From the NCBI GenBank assembly GCA_903822545.1, contig CAIJPN010000182.1, positions 36,777 to 100,776 on the forward strand: 64,000 bases of DNA, read 5' to 3'. Under the pieces are notes generated by a model. It made no database searches and had not been told where the DNA came from. It saw only the letters and a list, made by a program, of their open reading frames with translations. This DNA is from an uncultured Anaerolineae bacterium (GTDB lineage Bacteria > Chloroflexota > Anaerolineae > Anaerolineales > Villigracilaceae). This document shows, piece by piece, positions 1 through 8,222 of the stretch. A program made the translations under genes and the position numbers. The stretch's first letter is position 1, and the number at the start of each line of letters is the position of its first letter.

Positions 1-396
1 TTGCAGGGCAAAATCCTGGTGGATGTGACCGTGCCGCTCGTCCCGCCGAAAGTGGCCAAAGTGCAGATGCCCCCGGCGGGCAGTTCTGCCCAAGAAGCGG
101 TGGAAATCCTCGGGGAGGGCGTCCAGGTTGTGGATGCTTTCCAAAATATCTCTTACGAACACCTGCTGCATGGCGAAGACGTGCCCTGTGATGTGCTCGT
201 GATGGGCACATCCAAAGCCGCGCGTGAGGAAGTGCTCAAACTGGTGGCTGCCGCTGGTTTGACCGGTTGGGATGCCGGCCCGATTGAAAATTCGGTGGTG
301 GTGGAAGGCCTGACCAGCGTGTTGATCCACCTTAACAAAACTTATGGCTCCACCCATGCCGGGATCAAGCTGACCGGGCTTTCACCCAAGCAATAA
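1..396 (+). CDS. npdG: NADPH-dependent F420 reductase, C-terminal part (truncated by window edge)
   Basis: This is the C-terminal 131 residues of a coenzyme F420:NADP oxidoreductase, the cytoplasmic enzyme that moves hydride between NADPH and F420. The visible piece opens in the middle of the Rossmann domain (KILVDVTVPLVPP) and runs through the conserved C-terminal segment (SAFQNIS-like VDAFQNISYEHLL, then WDAGPIENSVVVEGLTSVL). Members of the family are about 210-230 residues, so roughly 90 N-terminal residues including the NADP-binding glycine motif lie before the window. The TTG at position 1 is not the true start. It implies that the host makes or uses F420. The assignment is from family resemblance. 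Confidence 0.75.
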   Translation: MQGKILVDVTVPLVPPKVAKVQMPPAGSSAQEAVEILGEGVQVVDAFQNISYEHLLHGEDVPCDVLVMGTSKAAREEVLKLVAAAGLTGWDAGPIENSVVVEGLTSVLIHLNKTYGSTHAGIKLTGLSPKQ

Positions 397-511
397 TGCG
401 CGGCCACCTCCAGACGCGAACGCAGAAAATTTATTTTCAACCCTAAACGAAGCTGGCTCCTCCGTCTTTTTGGGAAACGGATGAGCCAGTTTTTAACCCT
501 GAAAGGAAACT

Positions 512-1042
512 ATGTCTAGACTTGCCGGAAAAAAGATCGCCGTCCTGGTTGCCGAGGGCGCAGAAGACCTGGAATTTTATGTGCCCATGATGCGCCTGCA
601 AGAAGAAGGCGCAGAAGTGCTGCCTGCCGGGCTGGATTTGAAACCCGTGCGCGGCAAAAACGGGCTGGAAATTAAGCCGAGTGTAACCATCGACTCGCTC
701 AACGCGGACGAGTTGTTTGCGCTGCTGTTGCCGGGCGGATGGGCCCCCGATAAGCTGCGTCGCTACCCGGTGGTGACTGAACTGGTAAGCAAGGTTAACG
801 CCAGCGGCAAGGTGATCGGCATCATTTGCCATGGCGGGTTGATCGCCATCTCGGCCAGGATCGTAGCCGGGCACCGCGCTACAGGTTCTCTGGGGATCAA
901 AGATGACCTGGTGAATGCCGGGGCCACCTGGGTGGATGAACCCGCCTTTCGAGATGGCAACCAGGTGTGGGGGCGGGTAGTGGCAGACATCCCCGCTTTT
1001 TGCCGGGAACTGGTTGCGGCGCTGGTCGAATCTGCCGGATGA
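512..1042 (+). CDS. DJ-1/PfpI family protein
   Basis: A 176-residue protein of the DJ-1/PfpI superfamily, single-domain and of usual length. The nucleophile elbow reads IICHGG, placing the reactive cysteine at residue 106 followed by His107. An acidic residue near position 18 (GAEDLEF) is where the family keeps its cysteine-activating glutamate. Members act as glyoxalases, deglycase-like enzymes or peptidases, and sequence alone does not separate these. The start is supported by a GAAAGGAAAC ribosome-binding site just upstream. It lies 15 bases before dhaR on the same strand, so co-transcription is plausible. A role in detoxifying dicarbonyls derived from dihydroxyacetone phosphate would fit the glycerol locus, but that is inference. 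Confidence 0.85.
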   Translation: MSRLAGKKIAVLVAEGAEDLEFYVPMMRLQEEGAEVLPAGLDLKPVRGKNGLEIKPSVTIDSLNADELFALLLPGGWAPDKLRRYPVVTELVSKVNASGKVIGIICHGGLIAISARIVAGHRATGSLGIKDDLVNAGATWVDEPAFRDGNQVWGRVVADIPAFCRELVAALVESAG

Positions 1043-1057
1043 GATAAAATTCCAATC

Positions 1058-3082
1058 ATGTCCTCATCTGAAACTGCCCCCGCCAATATTCGCATTGATT
1101 CTGAAGAATACCAGCGCGCCATGTTGGCTGCATGGAAAAAATTTACCACCACCCAGCAGCTCGACCCAATTGTGCCGCCGGTGATTGCCACATCCTGGCG
1201 GCGCTCATGGGGTAAGGTTAACCCGAATAACAACATCGAGTTTGCCCAGATGAGTAGCGATTACCTGCTGGCTTCGCAAACTGCCAGTTTTGACCTGATG
1301 GCAGTGGCGCGGCCTGTGATGGAAGATATTTACCAGTGCGTGATGGCCTCGGGTACTGTGCTGGTGCTGACTAATAGTGTGGGCTGTGTGTTGGATATGA
1401 TTGGCGACCCGGACGTGCTGCGTGTGATGGGAACCTGGGGGGCACAATTGGGCAGCATCCTTGCAGAAGAGCAGATCGGGACATCCTCCTTTGGCCTGGC
1501 TCTGACAGAGCGTATGCCCGTACAAGTGGCGGGCAGCGAACATTTTGTGAGCCAGTTCCATGTGGCCACCGGGGCGGCCGCACCGATTTTTGATGCCAGC
1601 GGGCATCTGCTCGGCGTGCTTGGGCTGGTCATGCCCATTGAGCGCTACCACATCCACTCGTTGGGGCTGGTAGTGGGCGCCGCGCGCGCCATCGAAAGCC
1701 AGCGCCAATCTGACCAACTGATGGCGGAGCAAAACAGTCACCTGGCCCAGGTCAATGCCATCCTTTCAGCCATCTCCGATGGCATCCTGGTTTGGCGCGC
1801 CGATTACGTGCTGGTACATGCCAATCAGGCTGCCAGCCAGATGCTCGGCATCCCAACCCACTCGATGATGGGCAAGCCCGCCGATACGCTCTTCATCATC
1901 CCTGGCTTTGTGCGCAAGGCCGTGCTGCGCCGCAAGCCGCTGGTGGATGTGGAAGGGGTCATCATCATTGGCGAACGCACCATCAACTTCCTCATCAGCC
2001 TCGATTTCGTCTACCAGAACAAAAGCATATTGCAATGGATCATCGTCACCCTGCGCCCCGAGAAAAAAATCCGCATGTTGGTGCAGCGCCAGGTGGGGGC
2101 CAATGCCGCCCTGACGCTCAACGACATTCCCGGCGAGGCCCCGCAGATGCAGCGCGTGCGCCATTTCGTGCGCTCGGCAGCCGGGGCGCAGGCCAGCATC
2201 CTCATCCGCGGTGAGGTGGGAACCGGTAAAAATGCCCTGGCCAGCGCCATCCACAACGCGGGGCCGCGCCGCGAAGGCCCATTTGTCATCTTCGCCTGCT
2301 CATCGGTGCCCAACGAACTGGTCATCAACGAACTGCTCGGCTTCGATGAAGGCAGCGAACATAAAGGTGTCAGCGTCAGTGGGCGCCCCAGCAAATTTGA
2401 GCTGGCGCAGGGAGGCACGCTTTTCTTCCAGGATGTGGATGCGCTGCCGCTGGAAGCCCAAACGGTTTTATTGAATGCGCTCGAACTGGGCGTGATCCAA
2501 CGCCTGGGCAGCCGCCGCGCCATTGAGATTGATAGCCGCGTCATCGCTTCGACCTCCGCCAACATGGAGAGTTTGATCTCCCAGGGAGTATTTCGCCCCG
2601 ACCTGTACTACCGTTTAAGCACCTTTGCCATCACCCTGCCGCCGCTGCGCGAACGTCCGCGCGACATCCCACTGGTGGTGGAACGCATCTTAACGCGTTT
2701 CTCGCAGCAGCTCGGTTACAACGTTTCAGTGGCAACCGATGTGATGGAAACGCTGAAAAAATATCCCTGGCCCGGCAACATCCGCGAGGTGGAGTCGGTG
2801 CTTGGGCGGGCTGCCACCCAGGTGGCGACCACCGGCGGGCAAATTGAGATGATGCACATCCCCGGGTATGTGCGCAATACCCACCTGGTGCAGCCCAGCC
2901 TCGAATCGCTGCCCACAGTCAATTCCCTGGATGATGTGGAGCGCGAAACCATCCTTCGGGTGGCGCAATCCTGCCGGGGCAACGTCAGCCGCATGGCCGA
3001 AGTGTTGGGCATTGGCCGCACTACACTGTGGCGAAAACTTAAGACCTATTCGGTTGATCCTGAAGAGTACCGGCGGCATTAG
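1058..3082 (+). CDS. dhaR: DhaR-type transcriptional activator of the glycerol/dihydroxyacetone locus
   Basis: A 674-residue regulator with the DhaR/AcoR layout: an N-terminal GAF-like sensor (about 40-215), a PAS-like segment (about 230-335), an AAA+ domain (about 355-600) and a Fis-type helix-turn-helix at the C-terminus (about 640-662, GIGRTTLWRKLK), which closely resembles that of E. coli DhaR. Walker A is GEVGTGKN (385-392). Two hallmarks of sigma-54 activators are missing. The GAFTGA loop expected after ELLGF (residue 425 on) is absent, and Walker B reads GGTLFFQDVD, with Gln458-Asp459 replacing the usual Asp-Glu. E. coli DhaR is known to act on a sigma-70 promoter, so this protein probably also works without sigma-54. 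It sits directly before glpF-dhaKL-glpK, its likely targets. Confidence 0.85.
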   Translation: MSSSETAPANIRIDSEEYQRAMLAAWKKFTTTQQLDPIVPPVIATSWRRSWGKVNPNNNIEFAQMSSDYLLASQTASFDLMAVARPVMEDIYQCVMASGTVLVLTNSVGCVLDMIGDPDVLRVMGTWGAQLGSILAEEQIGTSSFGLALTERMPVQVAGSEHFVSQFHVATGAAAPIFDASGHLLGVLGLVMPIERYHIHSLGLVVGAARAIESQRQSDQLMAEQNSHLAQVNAILSAISDGILVWRADYVLVHANQAASQMLGIPTHSMMGKPADTLFIIPGFVRKAVLRRKPLVDVEGVIIIGERTINFLISLDFVYQNKSILQWIIVTLRPEKKIRMLVQRQVGANAALTLNDIPGEAPQMQRVRHFVRSAAGAQASILIRGEVGTGKNALASAIHNAGPRREGPFVIFACSSVPNELVINELLGFDEGSEHKGVSVSGRPSKFELAQGGTLFFQDVDALPLEAQTVLLNALELGVIQRLGSRRAIEIDSRVIASTSANMESLISQGVFRPDLYYRLSTFAITLPPLRERPRDIPLVVERILTRFSQQLGYNVSVATDVMETLKKYPWPGNIREVESVLGRAATQVATTGGQIEMMHIPGYVRNTHLVQPSLESLPTVNSLDDVERETILRVAQSCRGNVSRMAEVLGIGRTTLWRKLKTYSVDPEEYRRH

Positions 3083-3382
3083 TACTTTTGGGAGCCAAAT
3101 TACAAAAACAGCAGGAAATTATTCCATTTTGAAACAGTGGTGATTTAAAAAATGTTCCAGTGTGGAACATTTTTTATGTTTAATTTTGAGAATCTGGGGG
3201 TATCTCATAAAATAAATAAGTATGCTCTTTGTGTTTATCCTAGGATTTATTTTGCAAAAATGACTTTTTGTCCGCACTGCGAAAGGAGAAATCAACTTCC
3301 CGCAAATAAACACATACGCGTTTTCGGCCCCATACACACCCCGTAATTCAACCCCCCCAAATTCTGATTAAGGAGAAAAACC
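3083..3382 (+). other. Regulatory intergenic region between dhaR and glpF
   Basis: This 300-base non-coding stretch is AT-rich compared with its surroundings. It contains a 14-bp inverted repeat (3146-3176), a short perfect palindrome ATCCTAGGAT at 3237-3246 and a good ribosome-binding site (AAGGAG at about 3370) before glpF. The promoter of the glpF-dhaKL genes is expected here, but I cannot place a clear -35/-10 pair. Confidence 0.6.
3146..3176. promoter_or_regulatory. 14-bp perfect inverted repeat; operator or dhaR terminator
   Basis: The arms at 3146-3159 and 3163-3176 are exact reverse complements around a 3-base centre, with core TGTTCCA-gtg-TGGAACA and flanking A and T runs. The shape fits a rho-independent terminator for dhaR. 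The TGT-N11-ACA-like symmetry also fits an operator for a Fis-type regulator such as DhaR, 200 bases upstream of glpF. Sequence alone does not decide between the two, and it may do both. Confidence 0.6.
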
Positions 3383-4081
3383 ATGTTTCTTGCTGAACTC
3401 TTTGGCACAATGACACTGATCGTCCTCGGTGACGGCGTTGTCGCGAACGTCCTGCTCAACAAATCCAAAGGCCAGAACTCTGGCTGGATCGTCATCACCG
3501 CTGGTTGGGCCTTCGCGGTTATGAGTGGTATTTTTGTTGCCACCGCCATGGGCGGCCCTGGCAGCCTCAACCCGGCTTTCCAGATTTCCTCCATGGTGCA
3601 GGGCGGTGACTTCAACGCTGCGTTGATGAACCTGCTCGGCGAGTTCGTGGGCGCGTTTGTTGGCGCTGTCCTGGTCTGGTTGCTCTACCTGCCCCACTGG
3701 GAAGTTACCTCCGATGCTGGCCTCAAGCTGGCTGTGTTCTCCACCGGCCCGGCCATCCGCAACCCCGGCCTGAACCTGCTCACCGAAATCATCGCCACCT
3801 TCATGCTCGGCCTGGTTGCTTCCGCCATCCCGGCTGCTGTTGGTGCCACTGGCATGAGCGCCTTTGTTGTTGGTATGGTCATCTGGTCGATGGGTCTCTC
3901 CCTGGGCGGCCCCACTGGTTATGCCCTCAATCCTGCTCGTGACCTCGGCCCCCGCATTGCTCACTTTGTCCTGCCGATCCCTGGCAAGGGCGATAGTGAC
4001 TGGGGATACTCCTGGGTTCCCGTTGTTGGCCCGATCATCGGCGCAGTGCTTGCCGGTTTCGTCACCAAGATGCTCTTCTAA
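3383..4081 (+). CDS. glpF: Glycerol uptake facilitator (aquaglyceroporin)
   Basis: A 232-residue integral membrane channel of the MIP family for facilitated diffusion of glycerol, and perhaps dihydroxyacetone, across the cytoplasmic membrane. Both half-helix signatures are present: the first NPA in PGSLNPAF near residue 60, and the second in ALNPARDLGPR near residue 185. The Asp after the second NPA-Arg (NPARD) is the hallmark of glycerol-conducting members as opposed to water-only aquaporins. Six hydrophobic segments are visible. It is slightly shorter than E. coli GlpF (281). The start is fixed by AAGGAG nine bases upstream. dhaK follows after 43 bases, so the two are probably one transcript. 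Confidence 0.93.
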   Translation: MFLAELFGTMTLIVLGDGVVANVLLNKSKGQNSGWIVITAGWAFAVMSGIFVATAMGGPGSLNPAFQISSMVQGGDFNAALMNLLGEFVGAFVGAVLVWLLYLPHWEVTSDAGLKLAVFSTGPAIRNPGLNLLTEIIATFMLGLVASAIPAAVGATGMSAFVVGMVIWSMGLSLGGPTGYALNPARDLGPRIAHFVLPIPGKGDSDWGYSWVPVVGPIIGAVLAGFVTKMLF

Positions 4082-4124
4082 AAACCCGCGCCAGCTTTCC
4101 TGGACAGGTGTGAGGTACTGAGTT

Positions 4125-5126
4125 ATGAAAAAACTGATTAATAAGCCAGAAGATGTTGTCCGTGAAGAATTGGAAGGCATCGCTTATGCCCACGGCGACC
4201 TTGTAAAAGTCCACTACGATCCGAATTTTATTGTGCGCGCCGATGGCCCCATCAAAGGCAAAGTGGGCGTCATCTCTGGTGGTGGCTCAGGCCATGAACC
4301 CATGCACGGCGGTTTTGTTGGAATGGGCATGTTGGATGCCGCCTGTCCCGGCGCAGTTTTCACATCACCCACACCGGATCAAATGCTTGAAGCGACCAAA
4401 GCCGTCAATGGCGGCGCTGGTGTGCTGCACATCGTCAAGAACTACACTGGCGATATCATGAACTTCGAAATGGCTGCCGACCTGGCCCGTGCCGAAGGAA
4501 TTGAAGTCGAAGCAGTAGTAACCGATGATGACGTGGCCGTCAAAGACAGCCTCTACACAGCTGGCCGCCGCGGCGTGGGCGTCACCGTCCTTGCCGAAAA
4601 ACTGTGCGGAGCCGCCGCAGAACAGCGGCGCTCACTTAAGGATGTAGCCGATGTCTGCCGCAAGGCCAAGAACCTGGGCCGCACCATGGGCATGGCGTTG
4701 ACTTCTTGCACCGTTCCGCATGTCGGCAAGCCCACGTTTGATCTGCCCGAAGACCAGATGGAAATCGGCATTGGTATTCATGGCGAACCTGGCCGTGTGC
4801 GCATGCCGCTCAAACCCGTCGATGAAATCGTTGAAATGCTCATGGAGCCCATCATCAGCGACATTCCCTACAAGAGTGGCGATGAAGTGCTTCTGTTCGT
4901 CAACGGCATGGGCGGAACCCCACTGGTTGAGCTTTACATTATTTATCGCAAAGCCTATGAGATCGCCAACAAACACGGTCTCAAGGTTGTCCGCAACCTG
5001 ATTGGCCCGTACATCACCAGCCTCGAGATGGCCGGAACTTCCATCACTCTGCTCAAGATGGATGACGACATGCTCAAGCTGTGGGATGCCCCTGTTAAGA
5101 CCCCTGGTTTGCGCTGGGGTGTGTAA
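4125..5126 (+). CDS. dhaK: Dihydroxyacetone kinase, substrate-binding subunit DhaK
   Basis: The 333-residue subunit binds dihydroxyacetone covalently as a hemiaminal and presents it to DhaL-ADP for phosphorylation in the cytoplasm. The active-site signature [13 protein letters not shown] contains His57, and the substrate-linking histidine is His219 in GIGIHGEPG. Both align with the E. coli protein, where His218 carries the substrate. Length is normal for PTS-type DhaK (about 330-356), and no ATP-binding domain is fused. It is therefore the PTS-dependent form and needs DhaL (67 bases downstream) and a DhaM phosphodonor, which is found in the fusion at 11017-13500. Confidence 0.95.
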   Translation: MKKLINKPEDVVREELEGIAYAHGDLVKVHYDPNFIVRADGPIKGKVGVISGGGSGHEPMHGGFVGMGMLDAACPGAVFTSPTPDQMLEATKAVNGGAGVLHIVKNYTGDIMNFEMAADLARAEGIEVEAVVTDDDVAVKDSLYTAGRRGVGVTVLAEKLCGAAAEQRRSLKDVADVCRKAKNLGRTMGMALTSCTVPHVGKPTFDLPEDQMEIGIGIHGEPGRVRMPLKPVDEIVEMLMEPIISDIPYKSGDEVLLFVNGMGGTPLVELYIIYRKAYEIANKHGLKVVRNLIGPYITSLEMAGTSITLLKMDDDMLKLWDAPVKTPGLRWGV

Positions 5127-5193
5127 ACCGAATACTTTTTTCAGCCAGGGCGGTCGTATGGCCGCCCTGGCGTTGCCAACGGAGTAATTGAAT

Positions 5194-5832
5194 ATGTCCA
5201 TCACCCGTGATGATGCTCTGGCCTGGATCAAAGCCGTTGCCGGTGTAATCAACACCAACAGCACCTACCTGACCCAACTTGATGCGGCGATTGGCGATGC
5301 TGATCATGGCGCTAACATGGATCGTGGTTTCAAAGCTGTTTTGAACAAAATGCCCGAAATCAGCGACAAAGATATCGGCACGATCTTCAAAACTACCGGG
5401 ATGACATTGATTTCCACCGTTGGCGGGGCTGGCGGCCCGTTATATGGCACTTTCTTCCTGCAAGCGGGTACAAAAACGGTCGGCAAGATGGAACTCAGCC
5501 TGAGCGATTGGGCTGAAGCCCTCGAATCGGCCTTGAGCGGTGTCTTGATGCGTGGCAAAGCCGAATTAGGCGACAAAACCATGGTAGATGCCCTCACCCC
5601 GGCAGTCAACGCCCTCAAACAGGCCATCAAAGATAACCAGCCCATTAACAAAGCCCTCGGGCTTTCAGCAGAAGCAGCAAAAGCAGGCATGGAAGGTACC
5701 ATTCCCTTGGTGGCGCGCAAAGGCCGAGCCAGTTACCTGGGCGAACGCAGCGCCGGTCACCAAGACCCCGGGGCGACATCCACTTATTTGATCTTAAATG
5801 CCGCCGCCGAAACCTGGAAAGAGGTTGCCTGA
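5194..5832 (+). CDS. dhaL: Dihydroxyacetone kinase, ADP-binding subunit DhaL
   Basis: The 212-residue subunit holds a non-exchanging ADP that is rephosphorylated by DhaM and passes the phosphate to dihydroxyacetone on DhaK. The signature LDAAIGDADHG gives Asp30, Asp35 and Asp37 when counted from the ATG at 5194, the same numbers as the Mg-binding aspartates in E. coli DhaL. GGAG nine bases upstream also supports this start over the in-frame TTG at 5188. The C-terminal RASYLGERSAGHQDPGA is typical of the family. It follows dhaK and precedes glpK by 106 bases. There is no separate dhaM next to it. Confidence 0.95.
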   Translation: MSITRDDALAWIKAVAGVINTNSTYLTQLDAAIGDADHGANMDRGFKAVLNKMPEISDKDIGTIFKTTGMTLISTVGGAGGPLYGTFFLQAGTKTVGKMELSLSDWAEALESALSGVLMRGKAELGDKTMVDALTPAVNALKQAIKDNQPINKALGLSAEAAKAGMEGTIPLVARKGRASYLGERSAGHQDPGATSTYLILNAAAETWKEVA

Positions 5833-5938
5833 CCTTGCCCCTGCCAGAGTCACCGACTTTGACATCACAGCAAATTCACCCGCGTGGTGGTTTGCGTAAT
5901 CTTATTCCCTCTTCAAAATTTCCCCGGAGGAATCGAAA

Positions 5939-7435
5939 ATGGCTAAATATGCAGCAGCAGTTGATCAGGGCACTACCAGCACCCGTTTCATGATCTTTGA
6001 CTACGCGGGCAAGGTTGTTGCCATCGACCAGAAAGAACACGAACAGATTTTCCCCAAGCCAGGTTGGGTCGAGCACAACCCGCTTGAAATCTGGCAGCGC
6101 ACCCAGGAAGTCATCGACGGCGCACTCAAGAAGAGTGGTGTAGATCCCAAAGATATCGCTGCGGTTGGCATCACCAACCAGCGCGAAACCACCGTTGTGT
6201 GGGAACGCGCCACCGGCAAGCCCGTCTACAATGCCATCGTCTGGCAGGACACCCGCACCGATGCCATCTGCAATGAACTTGCCAAAGATGGCGGCCAGGA
6301 TCGTTTCCGCGAGAAAGTCGGCCTGCCCCTGGCCACCTATTTCTCCGGCCCCAAGATCAAATGGGTACTCGATAACGTCCCCGGTGCCCGCGAAAAAGCT
6401 GAAAAGGGCGAAGTGCTCTTCGGCAATATTGACACCTGGGTTATCTGGAACCTGACCGGCGGCCCGAACGGCGGCGTACACGTCACCGACGTTTCCAATG
6501 CCTCCCGCACCATGCTCATGAACCTCGAGACCCTCGACTGGGATCCCGATATGCTCAAAGCCATGGGCATCCCCCATGCCATGCTGCCTCGCGTCCGCGC
6601 CTCCGCCGAAGTCTACGGCAAGGCAGTCGGCTCCCTGAGCGGCATCCCCGTTGCCGGTGACCTCGGCGACCAGCAGGCCGCCCTCTTCGGCCAGACCTGC
6701 TTCAGCGCTGGCGAAGCCAAGAACACCTATGGCACCGGCTGCTTCATGCTCCTCAACACCGGCACCAAGCCCGTGCAGTCCAAGAACGGCCTGCTCACCA
6801 CCCTGGGCTACAAGATCGGCAATGAACCCGCCGTATACTGCCTCGAAGGCTCCATCGCCATCACCGGCGCCCTCGTCCAGTGGCTGCGCGACAACCTGAA
6901 ATTCTTCGATTTCTCCAAGCACATCGAAGAATATGCCAAGGCCGTTCCCGATAGCGGCGGCGTCTACTTCGTGCCCGCCTTCTCTGGCCTGTTCGCTCCC
7001 TACTGGAAGAGCGACGCCCGCGGCGCCATCGTTGGCCTGACCCGCTTCGTCACCCGCGAGCACATCGCCCGCGCTGCCCTCGAAGCCACCGCCTACCAGA
7101 CTCGCGAAGTGCTCGATGCCATGAACGCCGACTCCGGCGTTCCGCTGACCGCCCTCAAAGTCGACGGCGGCATGGTCTTCAACGACCTGCTCATGCAGTT
7201 CCAGGCCGACATCCTCGGCGTGCCCGTCATCCGCCCGACCGTTGCCGAAACCACCGCCCTCGGCGCAGCCTATGCCGCCGGTCTGGCCGTTGGCTTCTGG
7301 GCCAAGGTTGAAGATCTGCGCGCCAACTGGGGCAAAGACAAGGAATGGGACCCCAAGATGGATGCAGAAGAACGCGGCAAGCTCTACAAGGGCTGGAAGA
7401 AAGCCGTCACCCGCACCTTCGACTGGGTTGAATAA
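5939..7435 (+). CDS. glpK: Glycerol kinase
   Basis: A 498-residue FGGY-family kinase that converts glycerol plus ATP to sn-glycerol 3-phosphate in the cytoplasm. Visible family features are the N-terminal [13 protein letters not shown] phosphate loop, [19 protein letters not shown], the [13 protein letters not shown] segment and [19 protein letters not shown]. Length matches the family (about 495-505). A strong CCCCGGAGG site precedes the ATG. The third codon position is very C-rich compared with the neighbours, suggesting high expression. A strong terminator follows directly. Its product feeds the GlpA-like dehydrogenase at 8223. Confidence 0.97.
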   Translation: MAKYAAAVDQGTTSTRFMIFDYAGKVVAIDQKEHEQIFPKPGWVEHNPLEIWQRTQEVIDGALKKSGVDPKDIAAVGITNQRETTVVWERATGKPVYNAIVWQDTRTDAICNELAKDGGQDRFREKVGLPLATYFSGPKIKWVLDNVPGAREKAEKGEVLFGNIDTWVIWNLTGGPNGGVHVTDVSNASRTMLMNLETLDWDPDMLKAMGIPHAMLPRVRASAEVYGKAVGSLSGIPVAGDLGDQQAALFGQTCFSAGEAKNTYGTGCFMLLNTGTKPVQSKNGLLTTLGYKIGNEPAVYCLEGSIAITGALVQWLRDNLKFFDFSKHIEEYAKAVPDSGGVYFVPAFSGLFAPYWKSDARGAIVGLTRFVTREHIARAALEATAYQTREVLDAMNADSGVPLTALKVDGGMVFNDLLMQFQADILGVPVIRPTVAETTALGAAYAAGLAVGFWAKVEDLRANWGKDKEWDPKMDAEERGKLYKGWKKAVTRTFDWVE

Positions 7436-7452
7436 CCCTACGTAACATCCCC

Positions 7453-7498
7453 GAGGGGGTGGGCAAGAGCAAGCCGCTCGCCCGCCCCCTCTTTTTTT
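7453..7498 (+). terminator. Rho-independent terminator after glpK
   Basis: The arms at 7453-7464 (GAGGGGGTGGGC) and 7480-7491 form a 12-bp GC-rich stem with one wobble, followed by seven T. It separates glpF-dhaKL-glpK from the downstream genes. Confidence 0.9.
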
Positions 7499-7506
7499 AG
7501 AACCCC

Positions 7507-8121
7507 ATGCCACCTGACCTGCCGAACACTACCTGGGAAAGCATGTATGCCCCCTACGACCAGGCAACCTACCAATCCGTTTTGCAGCAAATCATGTTGG
7601 GGGAAGTAATCCTGGATATCGGCGCCGGGGATTTGCGCCTGGCCCGACAAATGGCAAACCTCGCCCGGAAAGTGTACGCCCTTGAAATCGCCCCGGAGCT
7701 TTTCTCCCGCGCAATCGAGCAAAAGCCCCTGCCCGAGAACATCATCCCAATCTGCGCCGATGCCCGTAGTTGGGATTTCCCATGCGACATCACCACCGGC
7801 ATCCTGCTGATGCGGCACTGCACCCACTTCCAGCTTTACGCTGAAAAACTGCTGGCATCTGGCGCCCAAAGACTCATTACCAACGCCCGCTGGGGCATGG
7901 CTGTCGAAACCATCCACCTGGACGCGCCGCGCATCGAATACAAAGACCTCCAGCTTGGCTGGTACGCCTGCTGGTGCGGCAGCACCGGCTTCAAACCCGG
8001 CCTCGCCCACTTATTGACCGAAGAACTGACCTCCTGCACCTTTGAAGTTGATGCCTGCCCCAACTGTTCAGCCCGAAAGGCAAAATCACCAGATTTTGCG
8101 CAAAAACTCCACTCGGCATAA
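7507..8121 (+). CDS. Small class I SAM-dependent methyltransferase-like protein
   Basis: A 204-residue protein with a Rossmann-type SAM-binding motif I (VILDIGAGDLRLA, about residues 34-46) and a following acidic strand end (ALEIAPE), as in the rRNA dimethyltransferase branch. The target is unknown. Near the C-terminus a CxxC pair (DACPNCSARK) suggests a metal-binding or redox tail. The last about 15 codons overlap an 8-bp hairpin (8080-8099), so the tail may derive from a repeat. It starts nine bases after the glpK terminator with no clear ribosome-binding site. A link to glycerol metabolism is not evident. Confidence 0.6.
   Translation: MPPDLPNTTWESMYAPYDQATYQSVLQQIMLGEVILDIGAGDLRLARQMANLARKVYALEIAPELFSRAIEQKPLPENIIPICADARSWDFPCDITTGILLMRHCTHFQLYAEKLLASGAQRLITNARWGMAVETIHLDAPRIEYKDLQLGWYACWCGSTGFKPGLAHLLTEELTSCTFEVDACPNCSARKAKSPDFAQKLHSA
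8080..8099. repeat. Small hairpin repeat inside the 3' end of the methyltransferase gene
   Basis: GCAAAATC and GATTTTGC form a perfect 8-bp stem around the tetraloop ACCA. It closely resembles the hairpin at 8168-8197 and belongs to the palindromic repeat population of this genome. Confidence 0.55.
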
Positions 8122-8141
8122 CTTCCCAACCCAGACCATTC

Positions 8142-8160
8142 ACGGGCCTTGCCCGTTTTT
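8142..8160 (+). terminator. Rho-independent terminator after the methyltransferase gene
   Basis: ACGGGC-ctt-GCCCGT forms a 6-bp stem followed by TTTTT, 20 bases after the stop codon. Confidence 0.7.
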
Positions 8161-8167
8161 GCACACC

Positions 8168-8197
8168 GGGCTTCAAAATCGCATGATTTTACAGCCC
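8168..8197. repeat. Hairpin repeat before glpA
   Basis: GGGCT-tc-AAAATC-gcat-GATTTT-ac-AGCCC forms an interrupted stem of 11 pairs around a GCAT tetraloop. It lies 26 bases before the GlpA-like gene and shares its AAAATC/GATTTT core with the hairpin at 8080-8099. Confidence 0.6.
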
Positions 8198-8222
8198 CAA
8201 AATACATAGAACCGGAGTTACC

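Noticed and set aside
3368..4180. A 270-codon - strand open frame opposite glpF
   Set aside because: It is antisense to a clear aquaglyceroporin and has low-complexity composition with no domain signature.
5876..7513. A 545-codon open frame on the - strand opposite glpK
   Set aside because: The strong codon bias of glpK keeps the opposite frame open. The glycine/alanine-rich translation has no family features, and the frame includes the terminator.
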